A stretch of DNA of 15,156 nt from CAYLSO01 sp964386525 (GTDB taxonomy: Bacteria; Eisenbacteria; RBG-16-71-46; DASYSL01). Made by a program: the position numbers and the translations under genes. This document shows, in pieces, positions 1-6,939 of this stretch. The notes under the pieces are model-generated. The model saw only the letters and a list, made by a program, of their open reading frames with translations. It searched no databases and was not told the DNA's origin. Numbering within the stretch: the first letter of the stretch is position 1; every line of letters begins with the position of its first letter. The DNA lies in assembly GCA_964386525.1 (NCBI GenBank), contig CAYLSO010000272.1, positions 1 through 15,156 of the forward strand, given 5' to 3'.

Positions 1-417
1 ATGCTGCGCAACACGAAGGGCTTCACGCTGATCGAGCTCATGATCGTGGTGGTGATCATCGGGATCCTGGCGGCCATCGCCATCCCCAACTTCATCGCCA
101 TGCAGAGCCGGGCCAAGGAAGGCTCGACCAAGGCGAACATGCACACGTTCCAGCTGGCGGCCGAGGACGAGGGAGTGAAGTCGGACGGCAAGTACATGGT
201 GGCGGCGACGGTGGCCGCTGGCCTGCCGGCGAACTTCAAGAACCCGTTCGACAACACCACGGGCAGCGGCAACGCGTGGGAGGCGCGCGGCACGTCGGCC
301 GGCGCTCCGGCGGGGACGTCGGGGATCACCTCCTACTGGACGGACACGCTGAGCTACAACGTCAAGGGCTACGGCAAGACCACAGCCCTGGCGCTGACCC
401 TGACCTCCGGTCAGTAA
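1..417 (+). CDS. pilA: Type IV major pilin (PilA-like), 138 aa
   Basis: Structural subunit of a type IV pilus, made as a prepilin in the inner membrane, cut and N-methylated by the prepilin peptidase, then assembled into the fibre. Seen: a short positively charged leader of seven residues ending in Gly7, then FTLIELMIVVVIIGILAA. Phe8 becomes mature residue 1, Glu12 is the conserved Glu5 and Pro29 the conserved Pro22. The hydrophobic helix covers about residues 8-31. The globular domain is about 100 residues and has no cysteine, so there is no disulphide-bounded D-region. The mature length of about 131 aa is that of a full pilin, not of the short Geobacter N-domain pilin. The ATG is the first base of the window, so its RBS and promoter cannot be seen, but leader length supports this start. 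A second, paralogous pilin follows 82 nt later, and the peptidase and assembly genes lie downstream. Whether this one is the major subunit is inferred from its first position and low-charge body. Confidence 0.93.
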   Translation: MLRNTKGFTLIELMIVVVIIGILAAIAIPNFIAMQSRAKEGSTKANMHTFQLAAEDEGVKSDGKYMVAATVAAGLPANFKNPFDNTTGSGNAWEARGTSAGAPAGTSGITSYWTDTLSYNVKGYGKTTALALTLTSGQ

Positions 418-439
418 GGCGGAGGGACGGATGTGCGGG

Positions 440-466
440 GGGGGCGGCCGGGGTCCGGTCGCCCCC
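440..466 (+). promoter_or_regulatory. Strong hairpin between the two pilin genes
   Basis: A 12-bp inverted repeat (440-451 with 455-466) with a 3-nt loop; all pairs are Watson-Crick except one G-U. It sits 22 nt after the first pilin's stop and ends 15 nt before the Shine-Dalgarno of the second. There is no T-tract after it, so it is not a canonical intrinsic terminator. A processing, attenuation or 3' stabilising element that lowers expression of the second pilin relative to the first is the likely role (inference). Confidence 0.6.
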
Positions 467-499
467 GTCGTATTCGGCGGAGAAGGGAGAGGCGCGGTC

Positions 500-946
<447 letters not shown>

Positions 947-977
947 AGAACGGCTGCCGGCCCTCCCATCGCGCCTC

Positions 978-993
978 CCGGGCACCCGCCCGG
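978..993. repeat. Small perfect hairpin upstream of the sigma-54 site
   Basis: A 6-bp perfect stem (978-983 with 988-993) and a 4-nt loop lie between the stop of the second pilin and the -24 box at 994. There is no T-tract. It could help end the pilin transcript or be incidental in such GC-rich DNA. Confidence 0.3.
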
Positions 994-1009
994 TGGCATG
1001 CCCATTGCA
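994..1009 (+). promoter_or_regulatory. Putative sigma-54 (-24/-12) promoter of the ABC-TPR-pilD operon
   Basis: TGGCATGCCCATTGCA matches the RpoN consensus TGGCACGRNNNTTGCW at every defined position except two (T for C, and C for the purine). The invariant GG (995-996) and GC (1007-1008) are exactly 10 nt apart. It predicts a start near 1020 and an untranslated leader of about 80 nt before ATG 1103. Sigma-54 with PilR-type activators commonly drives pilin transcription, so it fits the context. No activator gene or enhancer site was identified in the window. Confidence 0.65.
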
Positions 1010-1102
1010 AATCACCGGGATGAAGCCCTGCGGACGGTGGCGACCGCCCGGGGCGCGCTCGGCCAAGGGGCCGTGCGACAACGGATTGCGATCGGGAAGG
1101 CC

Positions 1103-2155
1103 ATGACCGACACGAGCCGGATGGAAACGGACACACGGGAGCGGACAGGAACTGGCCAAGCGGGACTGGGTGCCGCGCTGGTGGCGACCGGGCTGACCAA
1201 GGTGTTCCGCGACCCCTGGACCCTGCGCAGCAAGACCGCGGTCGAGGACGTGAGCCTCACCGTCGAGCGGGGCGAGACCTTCGGCCTCCTGGGTCCCAAC
1301 GGGGCCGGCAAGACCACCACCCTCAAGCTGCTGCTCGGGCTCCTGCGGCCGACGGCGGGGCGGGCCTGGCTGCTGGGAGAGCCGGCAGGCAGTCCCGGCA
1401 GCCGCGTCGGCGTGGGCTATCTGCCCGAGAACCCGTATTTCTCCGATCGCCTGACGGCGCGCGAGTTCCTCACGTTCTCCGGGCAGCTGGCGGGGCTGGC
1501 GCAGGGCGAGGCGCGCCGGCTCGGCGGCCACTGGCTGGAACGCCTGAGCCTCGCCGCGCGGGCCGACACCCAGTTGCGCAAGTTCTCCAAGGGGATGCTC
1601 CAGCGGGTCGGTCTGGCGCACGCGCTCCTGGGCGACCCCGAGCTGGTCTTCCTCGACGAGCCGATGAGCGGCCTCGACCCGCTCGGGCGCCGCGAGGTGC
1701 GCGACCTGATCCTCGAGTGCCAGGAGCGGGGCGTCACCGTCGTGTTCTCGAGTCACATCCTGCCCGACGTCGAACTGCTCTGCGAGCGCGTCGCGGTCCT
1801 GGCGCACGGCCGCGTGGCGCGCATGGGCCCGCTCGACGAGCTGTTGGAGACCGGCGAGCACGGCTCCGAGGTGGTGGCCCGCGGGCCGCAGCCCCTGCTG
1901 CTGCCGCCGCGTCTGGCGGGAGTGACGCACGAGGTCCACGGCCGCCGCGTGGTGCTGCGCGCCACGACCGCCGCCGCCCTGGGCGAGCTGCTCGCGTACC
2001 TGCCGGGAGCCGGCTACGAAGTGGAGTCGGTCACCCCCGCGCGGCGATCGCTGGAATCGGTGGTGCTGGAGGTGGCAGCCGCGTCGGGCGAGGCCGAGGT
2101 GGCGGCGCGGGCGCCCGGATCCGGGCGTCGCGAGCGCCAGCGGAGGGCCGGATGA
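1103..2155 (+). CDS. ABC transporter ATP-binding protein (PilH-like, pilus-associated), 350 aa
   Basis: Cytoplasmic ATPase subunit that should power the permease encoded next to it. Walker A GPNGAGKT at residues 64-71, Q-loop region in GYLPENP near 105-111, signature FSKGM at 161-165 (a common variant of LSGGQ in ABC-2 type exporters), Walker B LVFLDEP at 181-187, D-loop SGLD at 189-192, and switch His in SSH at 216-218. About 110 residues follow the nucleotide-binding domain, as in CcmA/NatA-type subunits. I chose ATG 1103 because GGGAAGG lies at 1094-1100 and upstream starts fall in the sigma-54 promoter; ATG 1121 is an alternative. The stop overlaps the permease start by 4 nt. In M. xanthus an ABC ATPase (PilH) sits between pilA and pilD and is needed for pili. 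Orthology here is inferred from position. The transported substrate is unknown. Confidence 0.88.
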   Translation: MTDTSRMETDTRERTGTGQAGLGAALVATGLTKVFRDPWTLRSKTAVEDVSLTVERGETFGLLGPNGAGKTTTLKLLLGLLRPTAGRAWLLGEPAGSPGSRVGVGYLPENPYFSDRLTAREFLTFSGQLAGLAQGEARRLGGHWLERLSLAARADTQLRKFSKGMLQRVGLAHALLGDPELVFLDEPMSGLDPLGRREVRDLILECQERGVTVVFSSHILPDVELLCERVAVLAHGRVARMGPLDELLETGEHGSEVVARGPQPLLLPPRLAGVTHEVHGRRVVLRATTAAALGELLAYLPGAGYEVESVTPARRSLESVVLEVAAASGEAEVAARAPGSGRRERQRRAG

Positions 2156-2913
2156 TCGCGGTGATCGCCGCCAACACGTTCCGCGAAGTGCTGCGGGACC
2201 GGGTGTGGTTCGTGCTCCTGGGTTTCGGCTTCGTGCTGCTGGCGGGCTCGAAGGCCCTGAGCCCGATCGCCCTGGGCGAGGGCGGGCGTCTGACCGTCGA
2301 CCTGGGGCTCAGCGCTCTGGCGCTGCTCGGTCTGCTGGTGGTGACCGTGGTGGGCGCCAGCCTGGTGCACCAGGAGATCGACCGCCGCACGGTCCACGTG
2401 ATCCTGGCGCGCCCGGTGTCGCGCACCGTCTACCTGCTCGGCAAGTGGGCCGGATTCACCGCCTCGCTCTGGGTCTCGGGAGCGCTCATGGGCCTCGGCC
2501 TGACGGCGGTGGCGTGGTGGGTGCGCGGGCCGCAGGCGGTGCTGCCCACGGCCCAAGCGGTGGTCCTGATCTGCCTCTCGTTCGCCGTCCTGACGGCGCT
2601 GGCCGTGCTTTTCTCGGCGCTCTCCACGCCGCTGCTCTCGTCGCTCTACACGCTCAGCCTCTACGCCCTCGGCTGGTGGACGGCGGACATCCGCAGCTTC
2701 GCCAAGGCCCTGGCCGAGCCGGTGCGCAGCGGGCTCACCGCGGTCTCGTACGCGCTCCCCAACCTCGAACTCTTCAGCGCGCGCCTGGCGGTGGCGCACG
2801 CCGAGCCGGTGCCCGTCCTGCAACTGGCGCTGGCCGCGGTCTACGCGGCCGGCTACGGCGCGGCGGTGCTCGGGCTGGCGGCACTGGCTTTCCGGGGGCG
2901 GGAGTTCAAGTGA
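2152..2913 (+). CDS. ABC-2 type permease (PilI-like, pilus-associated), 253 aa
   Basis: Inner-membrane permease partner of the preceding ATPase. It has six hydrophobic segments, at roughly residues 18-33, 52-71, 100-123, 136-155, 160-176 and 223-247, with the N-terminus preceded by the ANTFREVLRDR amphipathic stretch usual in ABC-2 permeases. After the second segment, EIDRRTVHVILARPVSR (75-91) is the cytoplasmic motif typical of this family, which contacts the ATPase. The start ATG lies in an ATGA overlap with the ATPase stop, and the gene itself ends in a GTGA overlap with the TPR gene, so the three are very probably one transcript with coupled translation. Its place between pilins and pilD matches M. 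xanthus pilI. What it exports, or whether it exports anything, cannot be told from the sequence. Confidence 0.87.
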   Translation: MIAVIAANTFREVLRDRVWFVLLGFGFVLLAGSKALSPIALGEGGRLTVDLGLSALALLGLLVVTVVGASLVHQEIDRRTVHVILARPVSRTVYLLGKWAGFTASLWVSGALMGLGLTAVAWWVRGPQAVLPTAQAVVLICLSFAVLTALAVLFSALSTPLLSSLYTLSLYALGWWTADIRSFAKALAEPVRSGLTAVSYALPNLELFSARLAVAHAEPVPVLQLALAAVYAAGYGAAVLGLAALAFRGREFK

Positions 2914-3668
2914 GCGCGGTGCAGGCCTTCGCGCGTTCGCGGCTGCCGCTCGGGCCGCTCGCCGCCTTGCTGGTAGGGGGGACGGTGGCGGTCGCCGCGG
3001 CCCACTACGCGCCGCGGGCGCTGCCGTCGGGGCAGGCCCTGGAAGAGCTGGCGTACTACCCGTCGGGACGCTGGCTGACGGCCGCGAGCCTCGGCGAGGC
3101 GGCCACGCTCGCCGACCTCACCTGGCTGCGCGCCGTGCAGTACTACGGCGAGCACCGGCTGAGCGACAACCGTTTTGCGCTGCTCTACCACGTCTTCGAC
3201 ATCGTCACCGGGTTGGATCCCCGACACCGCAACTCGTACGTCTTCGGCGGCACGTCGCTGGCCCAGGAGGGCGGGCAGTTCGAGCGCGGGGTCGCGCTCC
3301 TGGAGAAGGGGCGCTCGGCCGACCCGCAAGCCTGGGTGTACCCATTCGAGATCGGCTTCCTGTACTTCGTCCAGAAGCGCGACCACGGCACCGCGGCCCT
3401 GTGGTTCCGCGAGGCGGCGCGCAAGCGCGATTGCCCGCCGTACGTCGGGCGCTTCGCCGCCTACAGCGCCGGCCGGGCCGGGCACCGCGCCGCGGCCATC
3501 GAGCTGTGGCAGAGCGTGGGGGAAGACTCGGACAACCGCGTGCTGCGCGAGAAGGCGGTCGGCGAGGTCCGCCGGCTGGCCCGCGGCACCCGGGACTGGG
3601 CAGCGGCCGAGCGCTGGGCGCAGCGCATGGAGGCGGACGGCAAGGCCGCGCCCGGGAGCGCGCGATGA
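2910..3668 (+). CDS. Membrane-anchored TPR-like protein of the ABC module, 252 aa
   Basis: Not assignable to a characterised protein. One N-terminal hydrophobic segment (about residues 14-32) preceded by arginines reads as a signal anchor or uncleaved signal. There is no lipobox cysteine, so it is not a PilF/Tgl-type pilotin lipoprotein. The rest is helical, with TPR-like pairs at about 105-135, 139-172 and 177-204, and should lie in the periplasm. The stretch around 65-104 (ADLTWLRAVQYYG, then HVFDIVTGLDP) looks conserved; I recall similar proteins beside ABC transporter pairs in other phyla. The start is GTG in a GTGA overlap with the permease stop, and the gene ends in an ATGA overlap with pilD. 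M. xanthus encodes PilG with PilH and PilI; this protein may do the same job, but I cannot show homology. A scaffold linking the transporter to the pilus machine is a guess. Confidence 0.8.
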   Translation: MSAVQAFARSRLPLGPLAALLVGGTVAVAAAHYAPRALPSGQALEELAYYPSGRWLTAASLGEAATLADLTWLRAVQYYGEHRLSDNRFALLYHVFDIVTGLDPRHRNSYVFGGTSLAQEGGQFERGVALLEKGRSADPQAWVYPFEIGFLYFVQKRDHGTAALWFREAARKRDCPPYVGRFAAYSAGRAGHRAAAIELWQSVGEDSDNRVLREKAVGEVRRLARGTRDWAAAERWAQRMEADGKAAPGSAR

Positions 3669-4507
3669 GCGGCGGCCTCGGCTGGTGGAGCCCGGAGGCG
3701 GCGTGGGGCTGGCTGGCCCCGGCGGCGGCGGCGCCCTGGCCGGTGGTGGCGTTCGCCGCGGCGACCGGCGTGTGCTTCGGCTCCTTTCTCAACGTCGTGA
3801 TCCACCGGCTGCCGCGCGGCCAGTCGCTCGCCTGGCCGGGTTCGCACTGCCCGGCGTGCGGGCATGCGCTGGCGGTGTGGGAGAACCTGCCGCTCGTCTC
3901 CTTCGCCCTCCTGCGCGGCCGTTGCCACGCCTGCCGCTCGCCGATCGCGTGGCGCTATCCGCTGGTCGAGGCGCTGTGCGGCGGGCTCTGCGCCGGCGCC
4001 GTGCTCTGGCTGGGCATGGGTGCGGCGGCGCTGTGGGCGGCGGCGTTCGCCGTCGTGTTGGTGGCCATCGCGTGGATCGACGCAGAGCACCGCATCATCC
4101 CGGACGAGCTCTCGGCGGGCCTGGTGGCGCTCGGCCTGTGGGCGCGCGGCCCGAGCCTCGTGGGCCTGACCGCGGGCCTGGCCGGGGCCCTGGCCGGCTT
4201 CCTCACGCTGTGGGCGGTGGCGTGGGTCTACCGGCGCGTGCGGGGCGAGGAGGGTCTGGGGGGCGGGGACGTGAAGTTCGCGGCCGGGCTGGGGGCTTTC
4301 CTCGGGCTGCCGGGCCTGCTGCTCACCATCGTGGGCTCGGCGGCCGCCGGCTCGGCGGTCGGCCTGTGGCTGGTGGCCCGCGGGCGGGGCAGCGGCCGCA
4401 CGGCGTTGCCGTACGGGGCCTTCCTGGCCCCGGCCGCGCTCGCCGCGATGGTGGCCGGCCCGGCGCTCTGGCGGGGGTACCTGAGCCTCACGGGGCTGCT
4501 TCCTTAG
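3665..4507 (+). CDS. pilD: Prepilin leader peptidase / N-methyltransferase PilD, 280 aa
   Basis: Bifunctional inner-membrane aspartic protease (A24 family) that cleaves prepilins after the leader glycine and methylates the new N-terminus. Seen: the methyltransferase-side motif FGSFLNVVIHRLP at 38-50; a cytoplasmic zinc-binding pair CPAC (62-65) and CHAC (87-90); catalytic Asp139 in WIDAEHRIIPD; catalytic Asp202 in GGGDVKF; and PYGAFLAPA near the C-terminus. Six to eight membrane segments follow the cysteine loop. The 280-aa length is typical. The start is ATG 3665, in a 4-nt overlap with the TPR gene. Its substrates surely include the two pilins encoded upstream. A 176-nt gap then precedes pilM. 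Confidence 0.95.
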   Translation: MSGGLGWWSPEAAWGWLAPAAAAPWPVVAFAAATGVCFGSFLNVVIHRLPRGQSLAWPGSHCPACGHALAVWENLPLVSFALLRGRCHACRSPIAWRYPLVEALCGGLCAGAVLWLGMGAAALWAAAFAVVLVAIAWIDAEHRIIPDELSAGLVALGLWARGPSLVGLTAGLAGALAGFLTLWAVAWVYRRVRGEEGLGGGDVKFAAGLGAFLGLPGLLLTIVGSAAAGSAVGLWLVARGRGSGRTALPYGAFLAPAALAAMVAGPALWRGYLSLTGLLP

Positions 4508-4683
4508 GCCCGGGGAAAGGGCGGCCGGGACCCCGTTGCCGGTGGCGGGCAGGCGCCGCCGGGGGGGGGCGCCGAGAATGCCCTCAAGAGGGTGCCCGGT
4601 CTGCCGACAACTGCATGCGGGGTCGTCCTGTCCGGGCGCCGGCACCTGCGCCCATGGAAGGTCCGGCACACAAGGAGAGTGGG
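4508..4683 (+). other. Intergenic gap between pilD and pilM with hairpins and a G tract
   Basis: 176 nt without a gene. It holds an uninterrupted run of nine G at 4561-4569 flanked by GGCGCC at 4552-4557 and 4568-4573, and a perfect 6-bp hairpin with an 8-nt loop at 4634-4653. The pilM RBS AAGGAG is at 4672-4677. I see no convincing -35/-10 or -24/-12 promoter. It could be a processing or attenuation region inside one long pil transcript, or carry a promoter I cannot recognise. Confidence 0.45.
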
Positions 4684-5733
4684 ATGTTCTTCCGCAAGAA
4701 GGAGTCGCTGGTCGGTCTCGACATCGGTAGCCACACGGTCAAGGTGGTCGAAGTCGAGCAGCTGCCGGGCGGGGGACACCGCCTGGTGAACTTCGGCATC
4801 TCGGAACCGCTCCACGAGGCGATCGTGGACGGCGAGATCATGGACCGGCAGCTGGTGACGGACGCCATCGCCAACCTGCTCGAGAGCCGCGGCATCAAGA
4901 CGCGCTCGGTGGTGGCGGCGGTGTCGGGGCGCGCGGTGATCGTCAAGAAGATCGCCATGCAGACGCTTTCCCAGGAGGACGCCCAGCAGGCCATCCTATG
5001 GGAGGCCGAGCAGCACGTGCCCTACGACATCAACGACGTGTCGCTCGACTTCGAGGTGCTGGGGCCGCTGCCCAACGACGCGAAGCAGCAGCAGGTGCTG
5101 CTGGTGGCGGCGAAGAAGGACATGGTGCTGTCCTTCGCCGACCTGATCCGCGAGGCCGGCCTGACCCCGGTGGTCATCGACGTCGACTCCTTCGCCATCC
5201 AGAACGCCCTCTCCGCCAACTACGACTTCGGCCCCGCCGAGGTGGTGGCGATCCTCAACCTGGGCAGCGAGATCACCAACATCAACATCACGCAGGGCGG
5301 CGTGCCGTACTTCACCAAGGACCTGCAGGTGGGGGGCGACACCTTCATCGACGCGGTGCAGCGGCGCTACAACGTGACCCGCGAGGTGGCGGCGGCGGCG
5401 CTGCGCGGCCAGCGGGCCGACCTCGACGTCGTGCCGCTGGTCGAGCAGGCGTGCGAGAGCCTGGCCACGGCCCTCGAGCGGGCGCAGGCCTACCTGCGCA
5501 CCACCGGCGAGACCGGCCCCATCAGCCGCCTGATGCTGTGCGGCGGCGGGGCCCTGACTCCGGGGCTGGTGCCGTTCCTCGAGGCGCGCTTCTCGGTGCC
5601 GGTCGAGGTGGCCAACCCGCTGGCCCGCATCCAGTACGACCCGGCGCTGTTCGGTGACAAGGACCCGGCGAGTGTGGCTCCGTTCCTCACCGTCGGCGTG
5701 GGCCTGGCGCTACGAAAGGTGGGCGACAAATGA
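4684..5733 (+). CDS. pilM: Type IV pilus inner-membrane platform protein PilM, 349 aa
   Basis: Cytoplasmic actin-fold ATP-binding protein that binds the N-terminal tail of PilN and links the alignment complex to the motor side of the pilus machine. Seen: nucleotide-binding phosphate-1 motif LVGLDIGSHTVK at 9-20; the QAILWEAEQHVPYDI region near 106-118, characteristic of PilM; and a phosphate-2-like and C-terminal CGGGALTPGL segment. Length is normal for the family. I chose ATG 4684 because AAGGAG at 4672-4677 is well spaced. An in-frame ATG at 4654 would add ten residues and lacks such a site. The gene ends in an ATGA overlap with pilN, whose INLLP tail is the known PilM ligand. Confidence 0.96.
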   Translation: MFFRKKESLVGLDIGSHTVKVVEVEQLPGGGHRLVNFGISEPLHEAIVDGEIMDRQLVTDAIANLLESRGIKTRSVVAAVSGRAVIVKKIAMQTLSQEDAQQAILWEAEQHVPYDINDVSLDFEVLGPLPNDAKQQQVLLVAAKKDMVLSFADLIREAGLTPVVIDVDSFAIQNALSANYDFGPAEVVAILNLGSEITNINITQGGVPYFTKDLQVGGDTFIDAVQRRYNVTREVAAAALRGQRADLDVVPLVEQACESLATALERAQAYLRTTGETGPISRLMLCGGGALTPGLVPFLEARFSVPVEVANPLARIQYDPALFGDKDPASVAPFLTVGVGLALRKVGDK

Positions 5734-6314
5734 TCCGCATCAACCTCCTGCCCGCGGAAGAGAAGCAGGCGCGCAAGAGCCTGGCGATCAAGCGCCCCAC
5801 GGGGATGCTGGTGCCGCTGGTCATCCTCGGGGTGGGCGTCACCGTCGTGGTGGCCAGCGTCGTGCACCAGCAGGCCCAGCTGCAGTCGCTGAACCGGGAC
5901 CTCAAGGCCGTGGAGAGCGAGATCACGCGCCTGGGCCCGGAGGTGGCGCTGGTCGAGCGCCTCGGCAAGGAGCGGGCCGAGCTCGACCTGCGGCTGTCGG
6001 TCATCGACCAGCTCTCCGAGAAGCGCTTCGAGGCCGTGCGGCTGATGGACGAGCTGGACCGCGCCGTGCCCGAGTACCTGTGGCTCACCGGGGCGGTGCA
6101 GACCGGGCCCGACAAGATGAACGTCGAGGGCGTGACCTTCTCGAACCTGATCATCGCCGACTACATGACGCGGCTCGACCGCTCGGTCTACTTCGCCAAC
6201 GTCGACCTGGGCGTCGCCGAGCGCGGTCTGATCGACGAGCGCGACGTGGTCAAGTTCAAGCTCACCATGGACCTGACCCCGACGGCGCAGCCGGCGCCGG
6301 CCGGCGACCAGTAG
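5730..6314 (+). CDS. pilN: Type IV pilus alignment protein PilN, 194 aa
   Basis: Bitopic inner-membrane protein that binds PilM through its cytoplasmic N-terminus and pairs with PilO in the periplasm. Seen: the diagnostic MIRINLLPAE at the N-terminus, one membrane helix at about 25-45, a heptad-rich coiled-coil region at about 46-95, and a small alpha/beta domain to the end. The length fits PilN. Start ATG overlaps the pilM stop by 4 nt. A 13-nt gap carrying AGGAGGG separates it from pilO. Confidence 0.95.
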   Translation: MIRINLLPAEEKQARKSLAIKRPTGMLVPLVILGVGVTVVVASVVHQQAQLQSLNRDLKAVESEITRLGPEVALVERLGKERAELDLRLSVIDQLSEKRFEAVRLMDELDRAVPEYLWLTGAVQTGPDKMNVEGVTFSNLIIADYMTRLDRSVYFANVDLGVAERGLIDERDVVKFKLTMDLTPTAQPAPAGDQ

Positions 6315-6327
6315 GAGGGCGGCGACC

Positions 6328-6939
6328 GTGCGCGTGAACCTCAAGGACAGCAAGACGCGGAACCTGATCCTGACCGCTTTGCTGGCGGGCGCCGGCCTGT
6401 ACCTGTTCTTCGGGACGGAGTACATCCCCTTCGCCTTCCAGCCGACGGCCAAGCGCATCCAGGTCCTGCGCGCCGATTACGAGAAGAAGTCGAACGACCT
6501 GTCGCGCGCCCGCCAGGCGGTGGCCGATCTGCCGCGCTTCCAGGCGGAGTTCGCGGCCCTGCACGAGCGCTACGAGCTGGCCGCCGAGCTGCTGCCGGCC
6601 GACCGAGAGCTGCCGGGGCTCCTGCGCAAGGTCACGCTGGCCGGGCAGCAGGCGGGCGTCACCTTCCAGTCGGTGCGCCCCGAGCCGCCGGTGGCCAAGG
6701 AGCACTACACCGAGCTGCCCGTCCACATCGTGGTGCGCGGCGGCTACCACCAGGTCGGCCAGTTCCTCGCCCAGCTCGCCAACCTGGAGCGCATCGTCAA
6801 CGTCGGCACCATCAGCGTGGCGAACTTCAACTCCCCGGACGAGGACGCCACCTGCGAGGCGGCGTTCACGGCCAGCGCCTACATGATGAACGCGGCGACC
6901 GCCGCGGCGGCGCCGGCCCAGGGAGGGAAGAAGTCATGA
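6328..6939 (+). CDS. pilO: Type IV pilus alignment protein PilO, 203 aa
   Basis: Bitopic partner of PilN in the periplasmic alignment subcomplex that spaces inner and outer membrane parts of the pilus machine. Seen: a short cytoplasmic tail, one membrane helix at about 12-28, a coiled-coil stretch at about 41-90 and a ferredoxin-like C-terminal domain; the segment from about 135 to 175, including GGYHQVGQFLAQLANLERIV, is the typical PilO strand-helix core. The start is GTG 6328 with AGGAGGG at 6313-6319. The C-terminus carries an Ala-rich tail. The gene ends in an ATGA overlap with pilP. Confidence 0.94.
   Translation: MRVNLKDSKTRNLILTALLAGAGLYLFFGTEYIPFAFQPTAKRIQVLRADYEKKSNDLSRARQAVADLPRFQAEFAALHERYELAAELLPADRELPGLLRKVTLAGQQAGVTFQSVRPEPPVAKEHYTELPVHIVVRGGYHQVGQFLAQLANLERIVNVGTISVANFNSPDEDATCEAAFTASAYMMNAATAAAAPAQGGKKS

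Noticed and set aside
431..499. Upstream ATG for the second pilin, preceded by GGAGGGACGG
   Set aside because: It would give a leader of about 34 residues read through the strong hairpin. ATG 500 has its own RBS and a normal prepilin leader. I cannot fully exclude some initiation at 431.
998..1102. Upstream ATG for the ABC ATPase
   Set aside because: This ATG lies inside the predicted sigma-54 promoter and upstream of its start site; it has no RBS, and the added 35 residues resemble no ABC N-terminus.
4561..4569. Nine-G homopolymer as phase-variation tract
   Set aside because: It is outside any coding region and not between recognisable -35 and -10 boxes. It may also be a sequencing weak spot. 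Kept only as a remark under the pilD-pilM gap.
4591..4604. Possible second sigma-54 site (GG-N10-GC) before pilM
   Set aside because: Only the invariant dinucleotides fit; the surrounding TGGCAC and TTGCW contexts do not.
4654..4683. In-frame upstream ATG of pilM
   Set aside because: The AAGGAG site at 4672-4677 is correctly placed for ATG 4684, and PilM proteins start close to the actin-fold strand.
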